From DUVT01 sp041675865 (lineage in GTDB: Bacteria > Bacillota_I > Bacilli_A > ML615J-28 > CAG-698): 12,593 nucleotides of DNA. This document shows positions 1-6,530 of the stretch, piece after piece (positions within the stretch are counted from its first letter, which is position 1; each line of letters opens with the position of its first letter). The notes beneath the pieces were generated by a model that saw only the letters and a list, made by a program, of their open reading frames with translations, had not been told where the DNA came from and did not search any database. The position numbers were made by a program, and so were the translations under genes. The stretch is taken from contig JBAYTA010000054.1 in the NCBI GenBank assembly GCA_041675865.1, positions 1 through 12,593 on the forward strand. Direction: 5' to 3'.

Positions 1-455
1 AGTTCCTTCTTACTATAGATAGTTCCAATTTCAGTAGAATTTGAAATATATACTAATTTTGGCATAACCATATGCTCATCAGTATGTGTTCGAACAACAT
101 CGATGATTTCATCTTTAGTAATTTTTCCGTCAATTCCTTTAACGGTCAATATTTTGTGACCTGTTGCTTCTATAGCTCCAGTTTCATGGACATTAATATG
201 TCCGCTAGCAACACTAATCACTGCTTGATGTGGCCTTAGAATATGAGAGATTGCAATTTTGTTACAACTTGTTCCACCTACTAGAAAATGAATATCACAT
301 GTATCATTTTTTAACTCTGCTTGAATCAACTTTTTCGCTTTTTCAGAGTGCTTATCTAAACCATAGCCATTATTTTGTTCAAGGCTTACTTTATTAAGTA
401 AGTCTAAAATATCTTTATGAGCAACTTCACTATAATCATTTTTAAAACTAATCAT
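1..455 (-). CDS. Threonine aldolase-like PLP enzyme, N-terminal part (3' end outside window)
   Basis: The visible 151 residues resemble the N-terminus of the low-specificity L-threonine aldolase / beta-eliminating lyase family (fold-type I PLP enzymes). These split L-threonine or allo-threonine into glycine and acetaldehyde in the cytoplasm. The protein opens MISFKNDYSEVAH, where the family has an 'SD...HP..L' opening. It continues with a GYGLD segment, then FLVGGTSCNKIA (family F..sGT.aN..A) and SGHINVHETGAIEATGHK, matching the family's HI..dE.GA...G region around the cofactor site. The PLP-binding lysine would lie beyond the edge. The start at 455 is supported by AGAGGT at 469-464, 8 nt upstream. 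It is transcribed away from the rest of the window and shows no functional link to it. A related aminotransferase or other PLP lyase cannot be excluded from half a protein. Confidence 0.82.
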   Translation of the reverse strand, partial: MISFKNDYSEVAHKDILDLLNKVSLEQNNGYGLDKHSEKAKKLIQAELKNDTCDIHFLVGGTSCNKIAISHILRPHQAVISVASGHINVHETGAIEATGHKILTVKGIDGKITKDEIIDVVRTHTDEHMVMPKLVYISNSTEIGTIYSKKE

Positions 456-483
456 TTTTTTGTACCTCTATTTGTATATTGAT

Positions 484-492
484 ATTATATCA
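484..492 (-). promoter_or_regulatory. Extended -10 promoter of the threonine aldolase-like gene
   Basis: On the minus strand, 492-484 reads TGATATAAT, a perfect TATAAT preceded by a TGN extension, 29 nt before the start codon at 455. No good -35 is seen at 17-18 nt, which fits an extended -10 promoter. The 241-nt gap from 456 to 696 otherwise holds only AT-rich sequence, the promoter of the next plus-strand gene, and a GTTTAAAC palindrome (498-505) with a GTTTAAA copy at 518-524 of unknown meaning. Confidence 0.55.
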
Positions 493-604
493 AAAATGTT
501 TAAACAATTAAAGTAGCGTTTAAAAATTAAAAAATAACCATATTAAATTGTTTATATAATTGTATGACTATATTTTATTATTTAAATTTATAAATAAGAT
601 TTTA

Positions 605-633
605 TTGTTATATTTTTTAGATTATGCTACAAT
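605..633 (+). promoter_or_regulatory. Sigma-A-type promoter before the decayed lipoprotein gene
   Basis: TTGTTA (605-610), a 17-nt spacer, and TACAAT (628-633) preceded by TGC (625-627), an extended -10. It lies about 55 nt before the Shine-Dalgarno GGAGGG at 688-693. The promoter looks intact although the gene it serves is damaged. Confidence 0.55.
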
Positions 634-696
634 TTGATTGAGATTAATTCGGATAGTAAAATTAGTTATTGTTTTTAATTATAAAATGGAGGGTTT

Positions 697-1421
697 ATTT
701 CTAAAAGAAATATTTTATTATCTTTTATTGCTATGTTAGTTTTTATTATATCTTTAGTAGGATGTAAGGATGAAGAACAAGAAACTTTCAAAGTTTATTT
801 TTATTTAGAAGAAAAACTTTTAAAAGAAGAGACGGTTGAAAAGGGAAGTAGTGCAACTGCTCCCACTGTAGAACTTGAAGAAGGATGCTTCTTTGTTGGT
901 TGCATTAGGCATTTTGATGATGTTCAAGAAAATATTGAAACAAAGGCAATTATTCTTAAAGTCTATAACATTATTACATTTGATTCTTTTGGTGTAGATT
1001 TTAATGATAGTATTCAGTATGATGTAAACACCAGTGTAAGCTATTATCCAAACCCTAAAAAACTGGGTATAAATTTGTAGGCTGGTATAAAGGTTTAGAT
1101 AATAAAGAGCAATTTATTTTTAGTGATGAGACAAAAATTGAAAATAATATTACTCTGTATGCAAAGTGGAAGGCAATTTCTAATTATGTTTACTACCATA
1201 CTAATAGTGAAATAGTTGTTCCGAAAAAGTCGCTTTTATATAATCAAGAACTATATTTACCAGAACTTGAACTTGAAAATTATCATTTTGAAGGTTGGTA
1301 TTTATATGAAGATTTTGAAGAATCTATAACTGAAGGTGTAATGTTAGAAGAAGATTTTCATGCAATTTTATTAACGATATTAATTGTTCTTGGAATTGCT
1401 TTAAGATTATATGAATATTAA
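697..1421 (+). pseudogene. Decayed lipoprotein with InlB-type repeats (start codon lost, -1 frameshift)
   Basis: The frame reads SKRNILLSFIAMLVF then IISLVGC, a normal lipoprotein signal peptide with lipobox LVGC. However, the codon where the start belongs (697-699, just after GGAGGG at 688-693) is ATT, and no ATG, GTG or TTG is in frame before 733. Starting at 733 would remove the basic n-region. The frame stops at TAG 1078-1080. Re-reading one A in the A6 run at 1057-1062 restores a long frame, PKKTGYKFVGWYKG...NITLYAKWK, and later YHFEGWYLYEDF, to a stop at 1419-1421. These are InlB B-repeat (Listeria-Bacteroides repeat) signatures. An expected GW motif is also altered (FVGCIRHFDDVQ; compare FTGWNKDYSNVQ in the lipoprotein at 6531). 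No catalytic domain is visible, and the last residues form an odd hydrophobic tail. It would have been a small surface lipoprotein. AUU initiation plus slippage at the A-run could still yield protein, and an assembly homopolymer error could explain the frameshift but not the start. Confidence 0.72.
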
Positions 1422-1435
1422 ATTTGATTTTTAAT

Positions 1436-1460
1436 ACATAGCATATTTGCTATGTTTTTA
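1436..1460 (+). terminator. Rho-independent terminator after the decayed lipoprotein gene
   Basis: A perfect 8-bp stem, ACATAGCA (1436-1443) and TGCTATGT (1448-1455), with loop TATT and a T-rich tail from 1455. It begins 14 nt after the stop at 1421 and insulates the protease operon. Confidence 0.7.
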
Positions 1461-1472
1461 TTTTGATTTTCT

Positions 1473-1501
1473 TTGCTTATTTCAACAAATTATGATATTA
1501 T
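1473..1501 (+). promoter_or_regulatory. Sigma-A-type promoter of the protease lipoprotein gene
   Basis: TTGCTT (1473-1478), a 17-nt spacer, and TATTAT (1496-1501) with TGA just upstream (1493-1495), an extended -10. Transcription would begin about 7 nt later, leaving a leader of roughly 30 nt to the ATG at 1537. No operator-like repeat is visible here. Confidence 0.55.
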
Positions 1502-1536
1502 ATTTAATTATAAAGATACAAAAATTGAGGAGACAG

Positions 1537-4524
1537 ATGTTTAAAACAAAAAAATTAATTGTTTTTGTTTTCTTTTTATTAGGCATTTTTATTTTTACAG
1601 GATGTATTGAAAGTGATAGTAAAATAGAACAAGTTTATACTGAACTTTTTGATAATGTAGATCTCGCTGCAGTAGACAGCGATTTATCATTTCCAAAGAG
1701 TCTAGAGGGAGTAGAAATAACATATAACTCTAATAACCAAGATGTAATATCTAATGAAGGTAGAGTGAGTAGAAGTTCTAGAGATGAAGTAGTAACTATC
1801 AAGATTACTTTAAAACAAGATAGTGAAGTTGTTAAGAAAAAAGTAAATATTATTGTTCTAAAAGACCATAATTTATTAATTGAAGAAGTCTATAATAAAT
1901 TATTTTTAGGAGAAGATTCTATAACTACTACTAAGGACTTAGATTTTAAAACCTTAGTTGATGGTGTAAGTATAACTTATGAATCTTTGGATACTGATGT
2001 AATTACTAATGAAGGTAATATTAAGAGAAGTGCAGTTGATTTAAAGACTGATGTTAATGTGACTTTAAGTTCTGGCGATATTGAAGTGGTTAAAAAAGTT
2101 GAAGTTGTTGTTTTAAAAGACAATAGTATTACTTTAGAACAAGTATATAATTATTTATTTAAAGACATTGATCTTACAAAAGTAGTAGCTGATTTAGATT
2201 TTAAAACAATAGTTGATGGCATAAGTATTAGTTATAATTCTAAAGATCTTAGTATTATTTCAAATACTGGTAAAGTTACACGATCGCTTGAAGATAAAGA
2301 AGTAAGTGTTGAAGTTGTTCTAACATATGATGATGAAATATTAGAGAAAACTATTACTATAAAAGTTTTAAAAGATCCTCTTTTAGTTATTAATAATGTT
2401 TATACTAGTCTTTTTACCGGAATAGATTTGGGTAACTTAAAATCAGATTTATTATTAATTAATAATAAGGATGGAGTTAGTATTAGTTATGAATCTACTA
2501 ATTTGAATGTAATATCGAATACTGGTGTTGTTTTTAGAGGTAGTGAAGATAAAGAAGTAAAGATAATTATAGTTTTAAGTTTTGAAAATATTGAAGTAAC
2601 AAAAGAGATATTTGTAACAGTATTAAAATTAGAAAGTCAAAATTATCCAATAAGTAATGCCCTTGCTGCAAGTGATAATCAAGTTGTAACCGTTGAAGGG
2701 ATTATAATAGGTGAAGTTGGTGAGAATTATTATCTCCATGATGGAAGTCATGGTATCTATTTATATCGCTTAGGAAATGGATATTATTTAGGAGATAAAA
2801 TTAGGGTAACTGGAACTAAGACTACATTTAATGGTTTACATGAGTTAACAAGCATAAATGATATTGTTGAATTAGACACAAATGTAGCTTTACCTAATGC
2901 ATTAGATATTATCTATTTAGATGAAATTGATAAACAATCAACCCTTTATAATATTGATGATTTAGAGATTGTAGATTATGATACTATAAAAAGTGGCAAA
3001 GATATTTTTATTACTGTAAAAGATAGTAGCAATAATACGATGGAAATAATTATTAGTAAACATACTAGTACATATTACATTAATGAAATAGCTAATAAAC
3101 TTTTTGGAATGACAATTGGTGATAAATTAAATTTAAGTAATGTTGTAAGTTCTTATTTTAATAAATTTCAATTACAAGTATTTTCACCTGACCAAGTAGA
3201 GTTAATATATTATGATGGTGGTACAGTAACAGATCCAATTGATCCATATTTTCCAAAGTCAGAAGATATGAGATTTTTAAAAGATGAACTAGATGAGTTT
3301 CTAACATCGGGAATAAGTCCAGCTGGATATGCTAATGTTTTAATTATCCCTATTAGTTTTATAGATTATAATTTTGATAGTGAAGATCTAGATAGGTTAG
3401 AGCTTGCATTCTTTGGAACTAGTGAAGATACTGGTTGGGAAAGTGTTCAGTCGTATTATCATAAGTCATCATATGGAAAGTTTAATTTCACTGGAGAAAT
3501 ATTAAGTCCTTACCAAACAAATAAATTATCCACTTATTATGCAAAACGTTATAATGATGGGATTGATGCAGACTATGACATAATTAAGGCTGCACTTGAA
3601 TATTATGATGATTTAATAGACTATAGTTTATATGATAATAATGATGATGGCTATATTGATGGGTTATATTTTATATATGCTGCACCTACTTGGTATGGTG
3701 AAGAAACGGGCTCAGATAATGATAGTGATTTATGGTGGGCTTATGTTTACCAATACTATACAGAAGATTATGAATTATATGATGGTGTTGAAGCTAATTA
3801 TTATATGTGGTCAGGTATTGAGTTTATGGATGAAGCCTTCACATATGGTGAATATACTGATGAGTATATAGAAATTAATGCATCAACTTATATTCATGAG
3901 ACTGGACATATGTTAGGTTTATATGATTATTATGATTATGAAGAGGACTTTGGACCAGGTGGTGGATTAGGTGGAGCAGATATGATGGATTATACTGTAG
4001 GAGATCATAATTCATTTTCAAAAATTATGTTAGATTGGGTTACTCCATTAGTTGTAAGTGGTAAATCAACTACTGTTACAATAAATAGTTTTACTGAATC
4101 AAAAGATGTTATCTTAGTGTCATCAGCTTGGAATAATTCCTATTTTGATGAATACTTCCTTATTGAGTTTTATACTCCAACTGGTTTAAATGAAGCCCAT
4201 GCAGGACATAATGGATTATATTCTATTAGTGGAGTAAGGATAATACATGTAAATGCTAGTTTAAATCCTGATCAAACTGATGGAAATTTATTTTTATATG
4301 ATAACTCTTATACAAGTAAAAAAATCCTAAAGATTATAGAAGCAGATAATAATAATAGCATTGAACAATATTTTGAAGCAGAAGATTCTGATTTATTCCA
4401 AGCAGGTAATGAATTTGGGCTAGCATCAAATTATAGACTTGCAAACGGATCATTAGTAAACTTTAATATTAAGATATTAAATATAACAAATGATGGAGCA
4501 CAAATAGAAATAGTGTTTAATTAG
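1537..4524 (+). CDS. Surface lipoprotein: four aBig repeats, OB-fold-like module, M6-type metalloprotease
   Basis: This is predicted to be a lipid-anchored extracellular zinc endopeptidase of 995 residues. The start at 1537 is chosen because GAGGAG (1527-1532) precedes it and it gives a clean signal peptide with lipobox FTGC (Cys23). The open frame to the TTG at 1447 crosses the upstream terminator and promoter. Residues 30-365 hold four tandem repeats with an exact 85-residue period that fit the atrophied bacterial Ig (aBig) type. Residues ~372-455 look like an OB fold (VTVEGII...LHDGSHGIYLY...GDKIRVTGT). The peptidase part starts near 596. It has a DNNDDGYIDG calcium-type loop at 700-709, the zinc motif HETGH at 787-791 followed by GLYDYYDY, and GGADMMDYTVGDHNSFSK from 812, typical of M6 (immune inhibitor A-like) enzymes. 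E788 is the expected catalytic base. The repeats probably act as a stalk holding the protease off the membrane. The substrate is unknown. The 7-TM gene follows after 22 nt. Confidence 0.88.
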   Translation: MFKTKKLIVFVFFLLGIFIFTGCIESDSKIEQVYTELFDNVDLAAVDSDLSFPKSLEGVEITYNSNNQDVISNEGRVSRSSRDEVVTIKITLKQDSEVVKKKVNIIVLKDHNLLIEEVYNKLFLGEDSITTTKDLDFKTLVDGVSITYESLDTDVITNEGNIKRSAVDLKTDVNVTLSSGDIEVVKKVEVVVLKDNSITLEQVYNYLFKDIDLTKVVADLDFKTIVDGISISYNSKDLSIISNTGKVTRSLEDKEVSVEVVLTYDDEILEKTITIKVLKDPLLVINNVYTSLFTGIDLGNLKSDLLLINNKDGVSISYESTNLNVISNTGVVFRGSEDKEVKIIIVLSFENIEVTKEIFVTVLKLESQNYPISNALAASDNQVVTVEGIIIGEVGENYYLHDGSHGIYLYRLGNGYYLGDKIRVTGTKTTFNGLHELTSINDIVELDTNVALPNALDIIYLDEIDKQSTLYNIDDLEIVDYDTIKSGKDIFITVKDSSNNTMEIIISKHTSTYYINEIANKLFGMTIGDKLNLSNVVSSYFNKFQLQVFSPDQVELIYYDGGTVTDPIDPYFPKSEDMRFLKDELDEFLTSGISPAGYANVLIIPISFIDYNFDSEDLDRLELAFFGTSEDTGWESVQSYYHKSSYGKFNFTGEILSPYQTNKLSTYYAKRYNDGIDADYDIIKAALEYYDDLIDYSLYDNNDDGYIDGLYFIYAAPTWYGEETGSDNDSDLWWAYVYQYYTEDYELYDGVEANYYMWSGIEFMDEAFTYGEYTDEYIEINASTYIHETGHMLGLYDYYDYEEDFGPGGGLGGADMMDYTVGDHNSFSKIMLDWVTPLVVSGKSTTVTINSFTESKDVILVSSAWNNSYFDEYFLIEFYTPTGLNEAHAGHNGLYSISGVRIIHVNASLNPDQTDGNLFLYDNSYTSKKILKIIEADNNNSIEQYFEAEDSDLFQAGNEFGLASNYRLANGSLVNFNIKILNITNDGAQIEIVFN
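1624..2631 (+). repeat. Four tandem 85-residue aBig (Ig-like) repeats
   Basis: Four copies begin at residues I30, I115, L200 and I285 of the protease lipoprotein, a strict 85-residue (255-nt) period. Each has the same layout: (I/L)xxVYxxLF near the start, DG(V/I)xIxY(N/E)S, then a (V/I)I(S/T)N(E/T)G(x)V motif, and a closing VLK(D). The protein pattern is well kept while the DNA copies have diverged. This fits old in-frame duplication of a folded unit, not a recent expansion. Confidence 0.85.
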
Positions 4525-4546
4525 AGAAGAAAAGGAAATAGAAGAA

Positions 4547-5374
4547 ATGGTATTTTTAGAGCAATTAAACTTTTTTGAAAGTGTAATTGAATTTTTAAGT
4601 TATGAAATGAATCAAGTTCCAACAATATATGGTTGGTTTCATATTATGTTTTTAATTATTATAGCTGTAATAACCATTATTTGTATTAAAAGATTTAAAG
4701 GAGCAACAAATATTGAAATAAATAAATTTTTGAGAACAACTGCTGTGATAATGTTGATATTTGAAGTTTATAAGCAATTTGTTTTCACAATTGAGGGTTC
4801 AATTTGGGATTACCAATGGTATGCATTCCCGTTTCAATTTTGTTCTGTTCCCATGTATTTGATGTTTCTTGCTTCATTTTTAAAAGATGGAAATATGAGG
4901 AAGAATATTATATCTTTCCTTGGTACATATAATGTATTTGCAGGGCTAGCTGTTATGATATATCCTAGTGATGTATTTATAAATACACTTGGAATTTCAA
5001 TTCAAACAATGGTTCATCATGGCTTAATGGTGGTGGTTGGAATTACGCTTTTAGCAACTAACCAAATTCCATTTCAAAGAAAAGAAATATTTAGAGCTGC
5101 ATTGGTTTTTGGTGTATTAGGATTGATTGCATTTGTAATGAATATAGCATTAGTTAATGTTGATGGAACATTTAATATGTTCTTTATAAGTCCATATTAT
5201 GATACGCATCTACCAGTTTTAAGCATTATTAATGAAAGTCTTGGATATATTCCTTATTTGATAACTTACTTCTTTGGTTTTACAATAGTTGCATATTTAG
5301 TTTTATTAGTTGCGATATTTATAAACAAAAAAATACTAACTAGCAGCTTGAAAGAAAAAGTTTTCTTAAAATAA
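4547..5374 (+). CDS. Seven-TM membrane protein, YwaF/TMEM164 family (TIGR02206), possible acyltransferase
   Basis: This 275-residue integral membrane protein has about seven hydrophobic segments (residues ~28-47, 62-80, 92-112, 121-140, 148-170, 182-204, 231-259). The layout, the FPFQFCSVP motif (Cys99) and the MVHHG motif (His157/His158) fit the bacterial YwaF / TIGR02206 family, related to animal TMEM164. TMEM164 has been described as a lipid acyltransferase that uses a conserved Cys and His. Activity in bacterial members is not established as far as I know, so the enzymatic role here is an inference from the conserved pair. AAAGGA at 4531-4536 is the Shine-Dalgarno. The gene lies 22 nt after the protease lipoprotein gene with no promoter or terminator between, so it is probably co-transcribed with it. 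The bidirectional terminator follows directly. A link to lipoprotein or membrane-lipid acylation is tempting but unproven. Confidence 0.75.
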   Translation: MVFLEQLNFFESVIEFLSYEMNQVPTIYGWFHIMFLIIIAVITIICIKRFKGATNIEINKFLRTTAVIMLIFEVYKQFVFTIEGSIWDYQWYAFPFQFCSVPMYLMFLASFLKDGNMRKNIISFLGTYNVFAGLAVMIYPSDVFINTLGISIQTMVHHGLMVVVGITLLATNQIPFQRKEIFRAALVFGVLGLIAFVMNIALVNVDGTFNMFFISPYYDTHLPVLSIINESLGYIPYLITYFFGFTIVAYLVLLVAIFINKKILTSSLKEKVFLK

Positions 5375-5379
5375 TAGTA

Positions 5380-5406
5380 AAAAACAACCACTTTTTGGTT
5401 GTTTTT
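5380..5406. terminator. Bidirectional rho-independent terminator between convergent genes
   Basis: AAAAACAACCA (5380-5390) pairs perfectly with TGGTTGTTTTT (5396-5406) around a CTTTT loop. The A-tract on one arm and T-tract on the other make it work in both directions. It lies 5 nt after the stop of the 7-TM gene and 2 nt after the stop of the minus-strand DUF4434 gene. Confidence 0.85.
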
Positions 5407-5408
5407 CT

Positions 5409-6371
5409 TTATCTGATTTTAAAATTATTTAAAAATTTTTTATAATCATTATAGAGTTTAACACTCTTTTCCTTATTTCCTAGGATAATATTTGAATTAT
5501 CTTTATTCATTAAGCCAATATATTGGTAAACCAATATTGTTTCTACATATGGTGATACTTGTTCTAGTTGTTTAGATACTCTTTCAAAAGAAGCGGGAAG
5601 GAGAGGACTATTATAGACTTCACCTTCAAACTCAAATAATTCAACATCTGCCCATAAAGCTGGACCATTAGCTTTATCATGGGCAATTTTTAATTTTCTA
5701 TAAAATTCACCTGTTTCTTCTGTAGTGGATTTTTCTACACCAACTTCATCTTGATAAGCGATAAAATCTACTTTTAAGTTTTTTAGTTGGTTAATAAAAT
5801 ACTCATCTGTGCTTAAGAGTCTTGTACCATATGGTGCTATTAATACTTTTTTGGTTTTATCTAAAATTTTAAAATAGTCACTATATTTATTTACATAATT
5901 AATAAATGCTTCTTGAAAATAAGGATTAATAGCAGTTTCATCAGGCAAATACCAACCATAAAAACTTTTATAAGAATTAAACTTTTCATATAATTCTTTT
6001 ATAGCAGTGAATGCTCTTTTGGTTACAGATTCATCAATCATATTATTGTAAGGATTTTGCCACTTTCCATAATAACCTGCACTTAGAAAAACTTTTAATT
6101 CTAGCTTTTCTGCTTCATCTAGTAATGTTTCAATTAAATTTGTAGTTTTATGTTTGCTTTTTGGATATACAGTAGAATTAAAATATGCTTCATTATTTAA
6201 GGATGAAGCAAGTAGAACTATATATTCCATTCCTAATTCCTTTATTTCTTTGATCTTATTACGCCAATTTGCTTCACTGAATTGATAAAGCGAATCATTC
6301 CAATAAGTACCTTCAATAGTACTATGGTGTTCAAATTCAAACCAAGTACCTTTAATAATTTTTGCTTCCAC
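5409..6371 (-). CDS. DUF4434-family TIM-barrel protein (probable glycosidase-like), cytoplasmic
   Basis: This resembles DUF4434 (PF14488), predicted glycoside-hydrolase-like TIM barrels without an assigned reaction. It opens with the family pattern (KGTWFEFEHHS, then WNDSLYQFSEANW, an IKELGMEYIVLLASS strand and KVFLSAGYYGKW). Likely acid residues sit at strand ends: the Glu of FYGWYLPDE (residue 145 from the GTG start) and the Glu of LWADVELFEFEG (residue 244). That spacing fits the acid/base and nucleophile pair of clan GH-A-type barrels, but this is an inference. There is no signal peptide, so it should act on imported substrate. I chose GTG at 6371: GGAGGA (6381-6376) lies 4 nt before it, overlaps the in-frame ATG at 6383, and nothing Shine-Dalgarno-like precedes that ATG. 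The ATG start would add four residues. The gene is divergent from the glycan cluster, has its own promoter and shares the terminator at 5380-5406. Confidence 0.75.
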   Translation of the reverse strand: MEAKIIKGTWFEFEHHSTIEGTYWNDSLYQFSEANWRNKIKEIKELGMEYIVLLASSLNNEAYFNSTVYPKSKHKTTNLIETLLDEAEKLELKVFLSAGYYGKWQNPYNNMIDESVTKRAFTAIKELYEKFNSYKSFYGWYLPDETAINPYFQEAFINYVNKYSDYFKILDKTKKVLIAPYGTRLLSTDEYFINQLKNLKVDFIAYQDEVGVEKSTTEETGEFYRKLKIAHDKANGPALWADVELFEFEGEVYNSPLLPASFERVSKQLEQVSPYVETILVYQYIGLMNKDNSNIILGNKEKSVKLYNDYKKFLNNFKIR

Positions 6372-6402
6372 AATTTCCTCCATAAAATATAACTTTGATG
6401 CT

Positions 6403-6431
6403 ATTATACAACATTAATTCTCAAAAGTCAT
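6403..6431 (-). promoter_or_regulatory. Promoter of the DUF4434 gene
   Basis: On the minus strand: ATGACT (6431-6426, 4 of 6 to TTGACA), a 17-nt spacer, and a perfect TATAAT (6408-6403). Transcription would begin near 6397, giving a leader of about 26 nt to the GTG at 6371. It lies back to back with the plus-strand promoter at 6462-6490 and carries no copy of that promoter's operator. Confidence 0.6.
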
Positions 6432-6461
6432 AATTATTTTACATCAATTTTAATTTACTAC

Positions 6462-6490
6462 TTGTATTATTATAAAAAAAATTATATAAT
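6462..6490 (+). promoter_or_regulatory. Promoter of the SGNH lipoprotein / glycan cluster
   Basis: TTGTAT (6462-6467), a 17-nt spacer, and a perfect TATAAT (6485-6490). Transcription would begin near 6497, inside the operator-like element that starts at 6489, which suits repression by blocking the polymerase. The leader is about 34 nt. Confidence 0.6.
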
Positions 6491-6506
6491 GTCTATACAA
6501 GATAAA
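6489..6506 (+). promoter_or_regulatory. Predicted operator, copy 1 (TGTCTATACAAGATAAA)
   Basis: 6490-6506 matches 10474-10490 at 16 of 17 bases. The core TGTCTATACA (6490-6499) is a near-palindrome, TGT-N4-ACA. It overlaps the end of the -10 and the expected start site. The shape resembles GntR-superfamily operators, but the regulator is not in the window, so that assignment is an inference. Confidence 0.5.
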
Positions 6507-6530
6507 TATATTTTAATATGAGGGATGGAA

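Noticed and set aside
508..525. Possible catabolite-repression (cre) site around the GCGTTTAAA sequence
   Set aside because: Only the central bases fit the cre consensus; the outer TG and CA are absent.
1057..1062. Programmed -1 frameshift as the sole explanation for the broken lipoprotein frame
   Set aside because: A AAA AAC can slip, but there is no upstream SD-like stimulator or obvious downstream stem, and the missing start codon and altered GW motif point to decay; kept only as an alternative.
1447..1536. 30-codon N-terminal extension of the protease lipoprotein from a TTG start
   Set aside because: It would start inside the terminator hairpin and upstream of the promoter, and would bury the lipoprotein signal peptide that begins at 1537.
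3632..3871. 79-codon plus-strand frame inside the protease gene
   Set aside because: It lies wholly in another frame of the well-supported M6-type domain, is rich in Met/Ile from AT-rich repeats, and has no Shine-Dalgarno.
5520..5550. Inverted repeat with ATTGG / CCAAT arms
   Set aside because: It lies inside the DUF4434 coding sequence, encoding part of the VYQYIGLMNK segment, and has no T-tract; likely incidental in AT-rich coding DNA.
6525..6530. ATG at 6525 as start of the SGNH lipoprotein
   Set aside because: The GAGGG Shine-Dalgarno touches this codon with no spacer, while ATG 6531 has a 6-nt spacer and gives a standard MKK signal peptide.
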